A stretch of 64,000 bases of DNA, taken from CBDBES01 sp965204465. GTDB lineage: Bacteria > Spirochaetota > Leptospiria > Turneriellales > CBDBES01. The stretch covers positions 1,054,001-1,118,000 of the forward strand of contig CBDBES010000002.1 in assembly GCA_965204465.1 (NCBI GenBank). The letters run 5' to 3'. A program made the translations under genes and the position numbers. The notes under the pieces are model-generated. The model saw only the letters and a list, made by a program, of their open reading frames with translations. It did not search any database and was not told the origin of the DNA. Numbering within the stretch: position 1 is the stretch's first letter; each line of letters begins with the position of its first letter. Of the stretch, positions 27,210-35,871 are shown piece by piece.

Positions 27210-27280
27210 GGGATGTGGCGCAGTGGTAGCGCACCTGTTTTGGGAACAGGGGGTCGCTGGTTCAAATCCAGTCATCCCGA
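27210..27280 (+). tRNA. tRNA-Pro (anticodon TGG or GGG; short anticodon loop)
   Basis: The acceptor CGGGATG pairs with CATCCCG. The D arm is GCGC-AGTGGTA-GCGC, the T arm is GCTGG-TTCAAAT-CCAGT, and the discriminator is A. No CCA is encoded. The anticodon stem CCTGT/ACAGG encloses only six bases, TTGGGA, one fewer than normal. With one more T the loop would be TTTGGGA, reading TGG. The C1 acceptor start and GCGC D stem are typical of tRNA-Pro. Confidence 0.8.
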
Positions 27281-27292
27281 TAAGTAATAGAA

Positions 27293-27366
<74 letters not shown>

Positions 27367-27384
27367 CAGTTTTTGTTGTGCGAG

Positions 27385-27408
27385 CCCCCTGTTTTATATC
27401 AACGGGGG
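27385..27408 (+). terminator. Possible terminator hairpin after the tRNA genes
   Basis: CCCCC-T-GTT (27385-27393) pairs with AAC-GGGGG (27401-27408) around a short A/T loop. There is no long T run after it, so termination is uncertain. I see nothing else definite between 27409 and the next gene end at 27644. Confidence 0.4.
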
Positions 27409-27643
27409 GGTATTTATAGACAGGCATTTTTCTTTTTTATTTTCATAAATTAGATATTTTAATATATTTCCATTTTTTCAATTTTACTGAACTTACCCTC
27501 TTTTTGCAGATCATGCCATTTTAGATTACTTTTGTAGGCAGATGATCGGTTTTGCATAGAAGTTCACAGACTTCATCTGCACAAGCGGCTGGGGGGTATT
27601 ACAAAAAAGATAGAAAGAAAAAAGTCACATAGTTAAAGTAGAA

Positions 27644-28450
27644 TTACTTCTTTTTAGAATATTTTCCCAAGCTCCATTTGATCATATCTAATAGTCTAAA
27701 GTCTTCTAGAATGAAATTACTTTCGTCAATGGATTCTTGTACAAACTTTTCTAGTAAAATACTTTTTTGGGATAAAACATCATCTTCATTTTTATAAGAG
27801 ATCATGACTTGTTGCTCTTTTTGAAAAGAGGTTAATTTGTCTTGTATCATTTTTAGACAGCAATGTATTTTATAGATAATCTTTCCCGCTGCCAGTAGAT
27901 AGTTACGATCAATTGCTCCTACCGTACTAGAAGAAGAATATCTTATTTCGTCTACATATTTCTGAAGCATAGAAGAAAGACGATCCGGGGCATTAAAATA
28001 AAATTTTTCCAGATCTGTAAATAAGAGAGATAATTCCTTACCTTCATGGCTTCCTCTAAAAAAATTATATAATGGATCGTGGAATTTATCATAATATTTT
28101 TTGATCGCTCCTATAAAATAACGTATCTCTATGCTAGAATTAATATTAAAGAAGCATTTAGGATATTTTTTTATTCTTAGCTCACTTTTTTCCATTGCAT
28201 CGGTTACCTTATTCCGGATATCCTCCTTTTTTTGCTTCGCCTTTGACCTCTGGATAGCAATCGCTTTACTTTCTTCAAAGAGCTCCATTTCTTTTTCTTT
28301 GAATAAATTGAATAGATTATCATTGGATCTGCTTCGCTTTTGAAATTGGATACGTTTTTCCAGAGCATTTAGATCGAAAAATTGGTATCCGTATTTTTTC
28401 GCCATTTTATGGTATTTCTCTCTTATTGTAATAAAAAAATCTCTGGTCAT
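27644..28450 (-). CDS. Hypothetical protein, helical and Lys-rich
   Basis: The 268-residue product has no signal peptide or membrane segment. Residues about 45-95 are strongly charged and likely coiled coil (KEKEMELFEESKAIAIQRSKAKQKKED). The rest looks alpha-helical. I do not recognise a family. It is followed on the same strand by nothing close and preceded by the M50 protease gene at 61 bases, so the two may share a transcript. Confidence 0.6.
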   Translation of the reverse strand: MTRDFFITIREKYHKMAKKYGYQFFDLNALEKRIQFQKRSRSNDNLFNLFKEKEMELFEESKAIAIQRSKAKQKKEDIRNKVTDAMEKSELRIKKYPKCFFNINSSIEIRYFIGAIKKYYDKFHDPLYNFFRGSHEGKELSLLFTDLEKFYFNAPDRLSSMLQKYVDEIRYSSSSTVGAIDRNYLLAAGKIIYKIHCCLKMIQDKLTSFQKEQQVMISYKNEDDVLSQKSILLEKFVQESIDESNFILEDFRLLDMIKWSLGKYSKKK

Positions 28451-28511
28451 ATTTCCCTATAATTTTTAACGAAATTTAATTAAAATTAACCTTATATAAA
28501 TCATGTATGGA

Positions 28512-29294
28512 TCATTCCTTGACAGATAAAGGTTGTTCAGAAGTTTCTTTTTTCACCTCTGAAAATTCTTGTAGTATCTTTAAAACGTCTGGTTCGTTTG
28601 TTTCTGTTTCCTCCGGATCCTGTATCTGTGGAATATTTAGGCCATAGAATGTAAATTTTAGTAAAATCCATATAGAAATGATTGAAATCAATATGGCAAT
28701 AAAATAAGCAAATACAGTATTCAAAACAGGGTCCTGTATGTAATAGTCTGCAATTCTACCCGCATCTGTCCTGGAAATTCTTAGAAAATCAGTAAGATCC
28801 AGTGTACCATACAAAGAAGTCAAGCCTCCCATTAAATAAAGAGCATACCGATTTACGTTTGAAAGAAAAAGCCCAGTGAAGATCAGGAAAACCGCCCATG
28901 CAATGGCGATAGTCACAATGGAAGTCTCCGTTTTTTGAATGTATTTTAATGTAAAATAAATAACTAAAAATCCCAAAAAAATAGATAAATATCTGTGGTA
29001 TTTCCCTTTTAAAGAACAAAATAGCATTCCAGACCCCCAAAAAATACTGCCTATGTATCCTGCGGCTGCCACCGCTATGAATATTCCCCCTTCAGTAACT
29101 GTATATCCGGATTCATTCCAGGAGATGACAATAGAGGCTACTTCTCCCCCTGTTAATAATGCACCCAGAGCATGAGATATTTCATGTAATAAAATAACCA
29201 GTGTCTTTAAAGGAAGCAGGTATGGCTGATTCCACAAGAATATGATCAACCCGTAGATACCAAATAATATAAGAAGTTTTCCTTTAGAGATCAT
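28512..29294 (-). CDS. M50-family membrane metallopeptidase (M50B-like)
   Basis: The 260-residue protein has about six hydrophobic segments. The zinc-site motif HEISH lies near residue 38 (LLHEISHALGALLTGG), and VTEGGIFIAVAAAGYIGSIFWG fits the second transmembrane region of M50B proteins. The C-terminal 40 residues are acidic and cytoplasmic-looking. By family it may cut membrane-embedded substrates, but many M50B members are uncharacterised. It is divergent from flaB. Confidence 0.8.
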   Translation of the reverse strand: MISKGKLLILFGIYGLIIFLWNQPYLLPLKTLVILLHEISHALGALLTGGEVASIVISWNESGYTVTEGGIFIAVAAAGYIGSIFWGSGMLFCSLKGKYHRYLSIFLGFLVIYFTLKYIQKTETSIVTIAIAWAVFLIFTGLFLSNVNRYALYLMGGLTSLYGTLDLTDFLRISRTDAGRIADYYIQDPVLNTVFAYFIAILISIISIWILLKFTFYGLNIPQIQDPEETETNEPDVLKILQEFSEVKKETSEQPLSVKE

Positions 29295-29464
29295 CTATAT
29301 ATTAATCGACCATATAATAACTCAATATTAAATTGTATAAATCACATAAAAAATGCTAAAGCATTTTTACAAGAGATCGAAATATATTTTAAGAGCAAGG
29401 AATGAGATAAGGAAATTAAAGCTCTTATGATTTTTAAATCGGGTTTCAAGGAGGAAACAATAAA

Positions 29465-30313
29465 ATGATTATAAACCACAACTTAAGCGCAATTAATACT
29501 CATCGAAGCTTAAAATTTCAACATTGGTACCTCGACAAAGATATGGAAAAACTTTCCAGTGGTATGAGGATCAATAGAGCAGGAGACGATGCTTCTGGAC
29601 TAGCCGTTTCTGAAAAGATGAGAGCACAGATCATGGGATTGCGTAGAGCTGAAATGAATGCCGAAGACGGTATAAGTCTTATACAAACTACAGAAGGGTA
29701 TTTACAACAAACTCAGGAAGTTATTCAGCGGATCAGAGTATTGGCTGTACAATCGTCAAACGGTATTTATACAGAAGAAGATCGTCAACAAATACAAGTA
29801 GAAGTATCTGAACTGATTGATGAAGTTGATAGAATTGCTTCTCAGGCAGAATTCAATAAAATAAATCTACTCACCGGGGCATTTGCCAGATTAAATCCTA
29901 CGGCCAGTATGTGGTTTCACATTGGGGCTAATATGCACCAAAGAGAAAGAATTTTTATTGAAACCATGACAACGGCTGCTCTAAAATTAAGAAATCCTGT
30001 AGTATTGACATTTATCTCATTATCTACTCCAAGTAGGGCAAATTTGGTGATTGGATTAACGGATGAAGCTTTGCGTTTAATATCCAAACAAAGAGCCGAT
30101 CTTGGAGCCTATCATAATCGTCTGGAACATGCATCTAAGAGTCTGTTTAATGCTTATGAAAATACCCAGGCTTCAGAATCCAGGATAAGAGATACAGACA
30201 TGGCTGAGACAATGAGCAGTTTTGTTAGATATCAAATACTGATACAAGCTGGAACTGCAATGTTGGCCCAAGCGAATGCGAAGCCTCAAAATATACTACA
30301 ACTTTTAAGATAA
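29465..30313 (+). CDS. flaB: Periplasmic flagellar core filament protein FlaB
   Basis: The 282-residue protein has the conserved flagellin D0/D1 N terminus (MIINHNLSAINTHRSL, LSSGMRINRAGDDASGLAVSEKMR) and C terminus (ESRIRDTDMAETMSSFVRYQIL, LAQANAKPQNILQLL). The short central region, lacking D2/D3, is typical of spirochaete FlaB, which forms the core of periplasmic filaments. AAGGAGG lies eight bases before the ATG. A strong terminator follows, so it is probably transcribed alone. The upstream divergent region holds a small hairpin (about 29349-29369). Confidence 0.96.
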   Translation: MIINHNLSAINTHRSLKFQHWYLDKDMEKLSSGMRINRAGDDASGLAVSEKMRAQIMGLRRAEMNAEDGISLIQTTEGYLQQTQEVIQRIRVLAVQSSNGIYTEEDRQQIQVEVSELIDEVDRIASQAEFNKINLLTGAFARLNPTASMWFHIGANMHQRERIFIETMTTAALKLRNPVVLTFISLSTPSRANLVIGLTDEALRLISKQRADLGAYHNRLEHASKSLFNAYENTQASESRIRDTDMAETMSSFVRYQILIQAGTAMLAQANAKPQNILQLLR

Positions 30314-30358
30314 ATAGCTTAAAGACCAACGAAATATATATAATCGCCGTACAACTCT

Positions 30359-30399
30359 GAACCTCCAATCCTATTTTATAGGATTGGAGGTTCTTTTTT
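30359..30399 (+). terminator. Rho-independent terminator after flaB
   Basis: A perfect 16-bp stem (GAACCTCCAATCCTAT, 30359-30374, with 30378-30393) closes a three-base loop and is followed by six T (30394-30399). Confidence 0.95.
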
Positions 30400-30561
30400 A
30401 CATTTTTTTGCTTCTTATTTAAATTAAATTAGTATACTTTTTGACATCCGATCTAAAATATAAATGCTGTCCAAGACAATTTTTTGTCTCAATATATAAG
30501 CATGACAAAAAAATTTCTATAGATTTGATCACTTTAGATACTATAATTAAGAGGCAACAAA

Positions 30562-30735
30562 ATTAAATTACATATCTGTTCCCATTGCAACAAAATTGTA
30601 GAAAAAATATATCAAAAAAATTGTTGTAAAAAATGTTTGCTTCGATCATTCAAACCATTGAAGAGTATCTTAGATCAAAGTCATGCTCTGTATTATACCA
30701 AGGATAAAAATACAAGGCCAGAAATAAAAAAATAG
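30562..30735 (+). CDS. Possible small zinc-ribbon protein with an ATT start
   Basis: A 57-codon frame in the 708-base gap between flaB and fliD encodes a Cys-rich N terminus: ICSHCNKIVEKI then NCCKKC, a CxxC...CxxC zinc-ribbon pattern, followed by a basic tail (LLRSFKPLKS). No ATG, GTG or TTG opens it. ATT 30562 lies seven bases after AGAGG (30550-30554). It may use a rare AUU start or be a decayed gene. The rest of the gap up to fliD shows only A/T-rich sequence. Confidence 0.4.
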   Translation: MKLHICSHCNKIVEKIYQKNCCKKCLLRSFKPLKSILDQSHALYYTKDKNTRPEIKK

Positions 30736-30996
30736 TATTCCGTTGATATAAATTAGAGTCTTTTTGTCGCAAGGCTAAAAAAAATATAATTTATATGGCC
30801 TTAAAAAACTAACACATCAATATTTTTACTGGTTCCTGATCAGACGTCTAAAAATTCCATATATTGATAAAATAATTCTTGTTTTTTTGTTATGGATCAA
30901 TTTACTGAACCAAATTATCATTGTATCGTATTTAAAGGACTCTTTTAAATAAAAAGGCGTTTTATAAAAAATGTTGAGTGGAAGCAAAATTTTCAT

Positions 30997-31003
30997 CCGA
31001 TAA
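30997..31003 (+). promoter_or_regulatory. Possible sigma-28-type -10 element before fliD
   Basis: CCGATAA, 18 bases before the fliD ATG, matches the flagellar sigma-28 -10 core (GCCGATAA). I see no good TAAA -35 at the expected distance, so this is tentative. Confidence 0.3.
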
Positions 31004-31021
31004 TAGGACAGGTAAAATTAT

Positions 31022-33046
31022 ATGCCAATGATAGATGGAATATCTTCCGGGATCAAATCTAAAGAGATCATCCAAAAGTTAAAGGATGTTGAAAAAAGAC
31101 CAATCAAACTATTGGAGAAACAAAAAAAAGAGAACTCTCTTATTATAGGAGCTTTAGGAAAATTAAATGGACTAGCCAAAGATTTACAGAAAAACTTAAA
31201 AGCACTATATGGTTTCGAGGCCAATTTTGAAAAAAAAGAAGTTATTTCCAATCCTCCTGGATTCATAGAAGGGATAGCCAATAGTAAAGCCTCTCCTCTG
31301 GAATATAAGATTCAGATAAAAAATAAAGCATCTGCATTAGTATTCAATAGTAAAGGCATAAAATTTGACTATGAAATCAAACCAGGTACAGTGATTTTTA
31401 ATGAAAAAGAGGCCAATTTCCAGGGAGGGACGATAAAAGACTTTCAGAGATTCCTAAATGATCATTATGGGGATATCCTAACGGCAAAGGTGATCAAAAA
31501 ATCAGCTAAAAAAAGTATTTTAAATATTCAAAGTAAAACAGAAGGAATAAAAGGAATATTCAATATTCAAGATAAGGATAGTATTTTAAAGGATATGGGT
31601 CTTTATGATCCAGACTATCTCCAAAAGCTAAAGGCAGACTCTAAAATAACTAAAGAAAGAAAATTCCCCATACTGATAGAACCTGAAAAGTTAGTTACTA
31701 TAGAAGAAGGCCCTTATAAAATAAGCAGAAACCAAAAGAGTCTTAGTCTTTGGAACAAAGGAACCAAAAAATTGACCACTCAACCATTTGAGAGGAAAGG
31801 TTTTGATCTGAAAAGTATATCCATTCAATTGATCTATGATCCACTTCCTTCACCTGAAAGAGATACATCCCCTACTTCTATATATCATGGACCTGTAGAA
31901 GAATTAAATATAAAAGGAATCAGACTATTTACTTATAATCCACTAAGAAATCGAAAAATAAAAACGCCTAAACTACCCAAATGGGAATACGGGGTAATAC
32001 TTCATCATAAAGATAAAGAACCACAAAATATATCCCTCAAAGATAAGCGTAATGTGGTACGACTACCTATTTCAAATGATTTGAATGGAATAAGTTTCTA
32101 CACCGAAAATGCAAGAATCACTTTCGCTAATTTAAATTGGGTGTATGAAATAGAAGATAAAAAGGGAACTCTGGAACGGTTGAAAGATAAAATGACTCAA
32201 AAACAGAAAAAAATGTTTCCTCATTTAAGCCAAGCGGCTAAAAATGCAAGGCTCAACATTGATGGAGTTGATATTGAGAGAGATTCTAATAAGAATATTA
32301 AGGATGTGATCGACGGAGTGACTCTGAATCTATTGCAAAAGAGCGATATGCCTATAAAAGTAAATATACTGAATGATTTAGAAAGTCCTAAAAAGAATAT
32401 ACTCTCTTTTGTAGAATCTTACAACAAATTATTAAAATTTATCAGAGAAACATCCACTTCCGAAGAACTGGTCAATAAACCGGGAGAGTTTGATCCTATG
32501 GCTAAGCTCAAGGGAAAAACAGGTGCGCTCATTTCAGATTCCTCTGTCAGAAGCCTGGTTAATGGATTACGAAGAAAGGTCTCTGATGTATATCCTTCTT
32601 TTAGAGAACCGCATATAAAAATATTAGATTCAATTGGAATTTCTACCGGCAAAATAGGATCTCCCTGGGAAGAAATATCTCAAGGCTATCTGGAAGTTGA
32701 TCTTCAAAAACTAAATGAATCACTACAAAATCATCCCAAGGCAGTAAAAGATTTTTTTGGAAGCGATAGAAACGGAGACATAAGAATCGATGGCGGATTT
32801 GCATATCAAATCCACTCTTTTTTGACCGCATATACACGACCTTATGGAAAAGGGATTATCTACAATAAGATCAAATCCAGAAAAGAGAATAATACCCAAA
32901 TTGATAAAAATATCTCTGAAATAGAACAAAAGGCAGATAGATATGAAGAAACATTAAAAAGAAAATTTGGTGCCATGGAATCTGCTATTCGTAAGCAAAA
33001 GGCCATAGGGGAACAATTAAACAATAAGCTAAAACCAAAAAAATAA
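31022..33046 (+). CDS. fliD: Flagellar filament cap protein FliD (HAP2)
   Basis: The 674-residue protein has the FliD N terminus (MIDGISSGIKSKEIIQKLKDVEKRPI, followed by a helical stretch) and the C-terminal FliD_C region. The latter holds LNIDGVDIERDSNKNIKDVIDGVTLNL, LDSIGISTGKIG and a final coiled coil (NNTQIDKNISEIEQKADRYEETLKRKFGAMESAI). It caps the growing filament and aids flagellin insertion. At 674 residues it is longer than the enterobacterial protein (about 470), as is usual in spirochaetes. Confidence 0.92.
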   Translation: MPMIDGISSGIKSKEIIQKLKDVEKRPIKLLEKQKKENSLIIGALGKLNGLAKDLQKNLKALYGFEANFEKKEVISNPPGFIEGIANSKASPLEYKIQIKNKASALVFNSKGIKFDYEIKPGTVIFNEKEANFQGGTIKDFQRFLNDHYGDILTAKVIKKSAKKSILNIQSKTEGIKGIFNIQDKDSILKDMGLYDPDYLQKLKADSKITKERKFPILIEPEKLVTIEEGPYKISRNQKSLSLWNKGTKKLTTQPFERKGFDLKSISIQLIYDPLPSPERDTSPTSIYHGPVEELNIKGIRLFTYNPLRNRKIKTPKLPKWEYGVILHHKDKEPQNISLKDKRNVVRLPISNDLNGISFYTENARITFANLNWVYEIEDKKGTLERLKDKMTQKQKKMFPHLSQAAKNARLNIDGVDIERDSNKNIKDVIDGVTLNLLQKSDMPIKVNILNDLESPKKNILSFVESYNKLLKFIRETSTSEELVNKPGEFDPMAKLKGKTGALISDSSVRSLVNGLRRKVSDVYPSFREPHIKILDSIGISTGKIGSPWEEISQGYLEVDLQKLNESLQNHPKAVKDFFGSDRNGDIRIDGGFAYQIHSFLTAYTRPYGKGIIYNKIKSRKENNTQIDKNISEIEQKADRYEETLKRKFGAMESAIRKQKAIGEQLNNKLKPKK

Positions 33047-33062
33047 TAAGAATGAATAATAT

Positions 33063-34499
33063 TCAGCTGTGGATAGACCAATTCCCAGCATCCATTGCGG
33101 CCTCTTTCATTATTTCAGATAAAGTAGGATGAGCATGTACTGAACGAGCAATGTCTTCTGCGGATGCTCCAAACTCCATAGAAAGTACCGCTTCAGATAC
33201 CATCTCAGAAGCTCTTGAACCAATGATGTATAGTCCCAATAATTTGTCCGTTTTTTTGTCAGAGAGGATCTTCACCTGTCCATCTAATTCATCCATGGCC
33301 AATGCCCTTCCATTTGATCTGAAAAGAGAATTACCCACATTATACTCTATCCCTTTTTCTTTCAATTCTTCTTCTCCAAAGCCTGTCCAGGCCATTTCTG
33401 GACAGGTATAGATCACCCAAGGGATGGCCATATAATTTACCTCCCCTACCCCGTTTGAGATGATCTCTGCTACGGCAATTCCTTCTTCAGAGGCTTTATG
33501 GGCCAGCATTGGACCATCGATTACATCTCCAATAGCATAAATACCAGATACATTTGTTTGATATGTTTTAGGGTTTACTTGAATTTTATTTGTATTGGTA
33601 AGTTTTATGCCTATTTCTTCTAATCCAAGATCTTCCACTACTGCCTTTCTACCCACCGCTACCAAAAGACAATCTCCTTTTAATTCTTTCAACTCTCCTG
33701 AATTGCTTTCTATTTCTACTTTAAGAATAGAGTCATTCTTTTTTTTATTTCTGGTTACTTTGGTTACTTTATGCTTAAAAATAAAAGAAATGCCTTGTTT
33801 TTCTAATATGTCTTGATAGTAAGCAGTCATTTTTTGATCTGCTGTTCCCAATAGACGCGGCATAAATTCTACAATACTTACTTTAGCTCCCAATCTTTTC
33901 CAAACAGAACCCAATTCCAAACCAATCACCCCCGCCCCTACAATGATCAGATGTTTAGGCACCTTTCTAAGAGCAATGGCTTCATCAGAAGTAATGATCT
34001 GTTTCCCATCTATCTGGATTCCTGGAAGTTGGATGGGCATAGACCCTGTAGCGATTACAATATTATCTGCCTCGACTGAACTTTGCTTACCGGAATGATC
34101 TTTTATCTTGATCGTTTTATCTGAACTTAAAGATGCATTCCCCTGTATATGAGTGATATTATTTTTTTTCATTAGGAAAGAAACGCCTTTCGTAATTTTT
34201 TCCACTACCATTTCTTTTCGTTTCATTAGTTTTTTAAGGTCTAATTTTATATTTTGAATATTGATCCCATGAGATGATAGTTTCTGTTTAGCGTGGATAT
34301 ATTGTTCAGATGAATCCAAAAGAGCCTTAGAAGGGATACAGCCTACATTCAAACAGGTTCCCCCCAATACGGGTCTTTTATCTATGATAGCTACTTTTTT
34401 CCCTAGCTGAGATGATCGGATAGCGGCTACATATCCGCCAGGCCCCCCCCCTATAACTGCTATATCGAATTTTTGCCCCATAGGATTTTTGATCAACAA
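33063..34499 (-). CDS. lpdA: Dihydrolipoyl dehydrogenase (E3)
   Basis: The 478-residue flavoprotein has FAD motif GGGPGGYVAAIRSSQLG, the redox disulfide GGTCLNVGCIPSKALL, the NAD-binding motif IIVGAGVIGLELGSVW and the active-site His region HAHPTLSE. It reoxidises lipoamide of 2-oxoacid dehydrogenases. It overlaps the sucB stop by seven bases if TTG 34499 is used; ATG 34481 is the alternative start. The pairing with sucB assigns it to 2-oxoglutarate dehydrogenase. Confidence 0.95.
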   Translation of the reverse strand: MLIKNPMGQKFDIAVIGGGPGGYVAAIRSSQLGKKVAIIDKRPVLGGTCLNVGCIPSKALLDSSEQYIHAKQKLSSHGINIQNIKLDLKKLMKRKEMVVEKITKGVSFLMKKNNITHIQGNASLSSDKTIKIKDHSGKQSSVEADNIVIATGSMPIQLPGIQIDGKQIITSDEAIALRKVPKHLIIVGAGVIGLELGSVWKRLGAKVSIVEFMPRLLGTADQKMTAYYQDILEKQGISFIFKHKVTKVTRNKKKNDSILKVEIESNSGELKELKGDCLLVAVGRKAVVEDLGLEEIGIKLTNTNKIQVNPKTYQTNVSGIYAIGDVIDGPMLAHKASEEGIAVAEIISNGVGEVNYMAIPWVIYTCPEMAWTGFGEEELKEKGIEYNVGNSLFRSNGRALAMDELDGQVKILSDKKTDKLLGLYIIGSRASEMVSEAVLSMEFGASAEDIARSVHAHPTLSEIMKEAAMDAGNWSIHS

Positions 34500-35710
34500 T
34501 CCAGTAAAAGGCGTATAGGATCTTCTAATATCTCTTTTATCTTTACCAGAAACTGAACCGCTTCTTTGCCATCTACCATTCTATGATCATAAGAAAAGGC
34601 AACATACATAATGGGTCTGATCTTGATCTCTTTCTGGATCACTACTGCTCTTTCTACAATATTATGCATTCCCAAAATGCCTACCTGAGGGGGGTTTAAA
34701 ATAGGAGTAGAAAGCATTGAGCCATAAATGCCTCCATTGGAAATAGTAAAAGTGCCCCCCTCCAGATCTTTGATTCCAATGGTAACATCTCTTACTTTCT
34801 GGGCCAATAGATTGATATTTTGCTCAATTTGGGACAGAGACAATTGATCTGCATTTCTGACTACTGGTACCACCAAGCCTTTAGGGCCTCCTACTGCCAC
34901 TCCGATGTCATAATGATGCTTATATACAATGTCATCTCCTCTGATCTCTGCATTTATTTTAGGAAACATTTTAAGTGCATGAACAGATGCCTTCACAAAA
35001 AAGCTCATGAATCCAAGTTTGATCTCATGCCGTTTTAAAAATATATCTTTATATTGAGTCTTGAGGTCCATTACCTCTTGCATATCAATTTCATTGAAAG
35101 TGGTCAAAGTAGCAGTAGTATGCTGAGATTCCACCAATCTGCGAGAAATCGTCTTTCTGAGAGGGCTCATAGGAGTTATTGTCTCTTCTTCATTTGGTTC
35201 ACCAATTGATTTCCCCGGGAGAATCGTGTCAGGCAAGCGAGTATCCTTCGACTGATCTACAAAGAATTGTGCATCTGCCTTGGTGATCTGCCCATGTTTA
35301 CCTGTGCCTTTAATTTCAGATGGTTGGATGGAATTTTCGGCTATAATTCTGCGCACAGAGGGAGGCAAGGTTTCTTTCATAGGGTTTTCTACTTGATCTG
35401 GTTTTGGGACCGCTGTTTCTATAGACTGGGTTGCTTTCCCCTTTTTAGCTTTTGCCAATGATTTGCTCTTAGCCCCTACCGAAACAACCGCCAATAATTC
35501 CCCAACCTTAACTGTGTCCCCTTCTGAATGAGATATCTTAGAGAGTATTCCTTCTTCTGGAGAGTTTACCTCTACGGAAACTTTTTCTGTTTCTAACTCC
35601 GCTATGGGTTCATCCTGAGCGACTTCATCTCCTTGATTCTTCAACCATTTTGATATAGTAGCTTCCAGGATGGATTCTCCAAATTCAGGTACCTTTATCT
35701 CTACTTCCAT
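34493..35710 (-). CDS. sucB: 2-oxoglutarate dehydrogenase E2 (dihydrolipoyl succinyltransferase)
   Basis: The 405-residue protein contains a lipoyl domain (residues 1-78; lipoylated Lys in LETEKVSVEV), a peripheral subunit-binding domain (PSVRRIIAENSIQPSEIKGTGKHGQITKAD, about 118-150) and a catalytic CAT-fold domain ending in the active-site YDHRMVDGKEAVQFL. The E1 gene sucA is not next to it in this window. With lpdA it forms a two-gene operon. Confidence 0.93.
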   Translation of the reverse strand: MEVEIKVPEFGESILEATISKWLKNQGDEVAQDEPIAELETEKVSVEVNSPEEGILSKISHSEGDTVKVGELLAVVSVGAKSKSLAKAKKGKATQSIETAVPKPDQVENPMKETLPPSVRRIIAENSIQPSEIKGTGKHGQITKADAQFFVDQSKDTRLPDTILPGKSIGEPNEEETITPMSPLRKTISRRLVESQHTTATLTTFNEIDMQEVMDLKTQYKDIFLKRHEIKLGFMSFFVKASVHALKMFPKINAEIRGDDIVYKHHYDIGVAVGGPKGLVVPVVRNADQLSLSQIEQNINLLAQKVRDVTIGIKDLEGGTFTISNGGIYGSMLSTPILNPPQVGILGMHNIVERAVVIQKEIKIRPIMYVAFSYDHRMVDGKEAVQFLVKIKEILEDPIRLLLDC

Positions 35711-35871
35711 TTTATTTTATAAAAGTTATCCCTATAATGACTTGTAGAGTCAAGAAAAAAACATCTGCTTTTTGTTCTATTTCAGAATATTTTTTTTGCT
35801 TGACGGCAGATAATAATGCTAGATCAATACTAGATCGATTAATTAATTCGTTATTTAGTTAAAGGTAGTTT

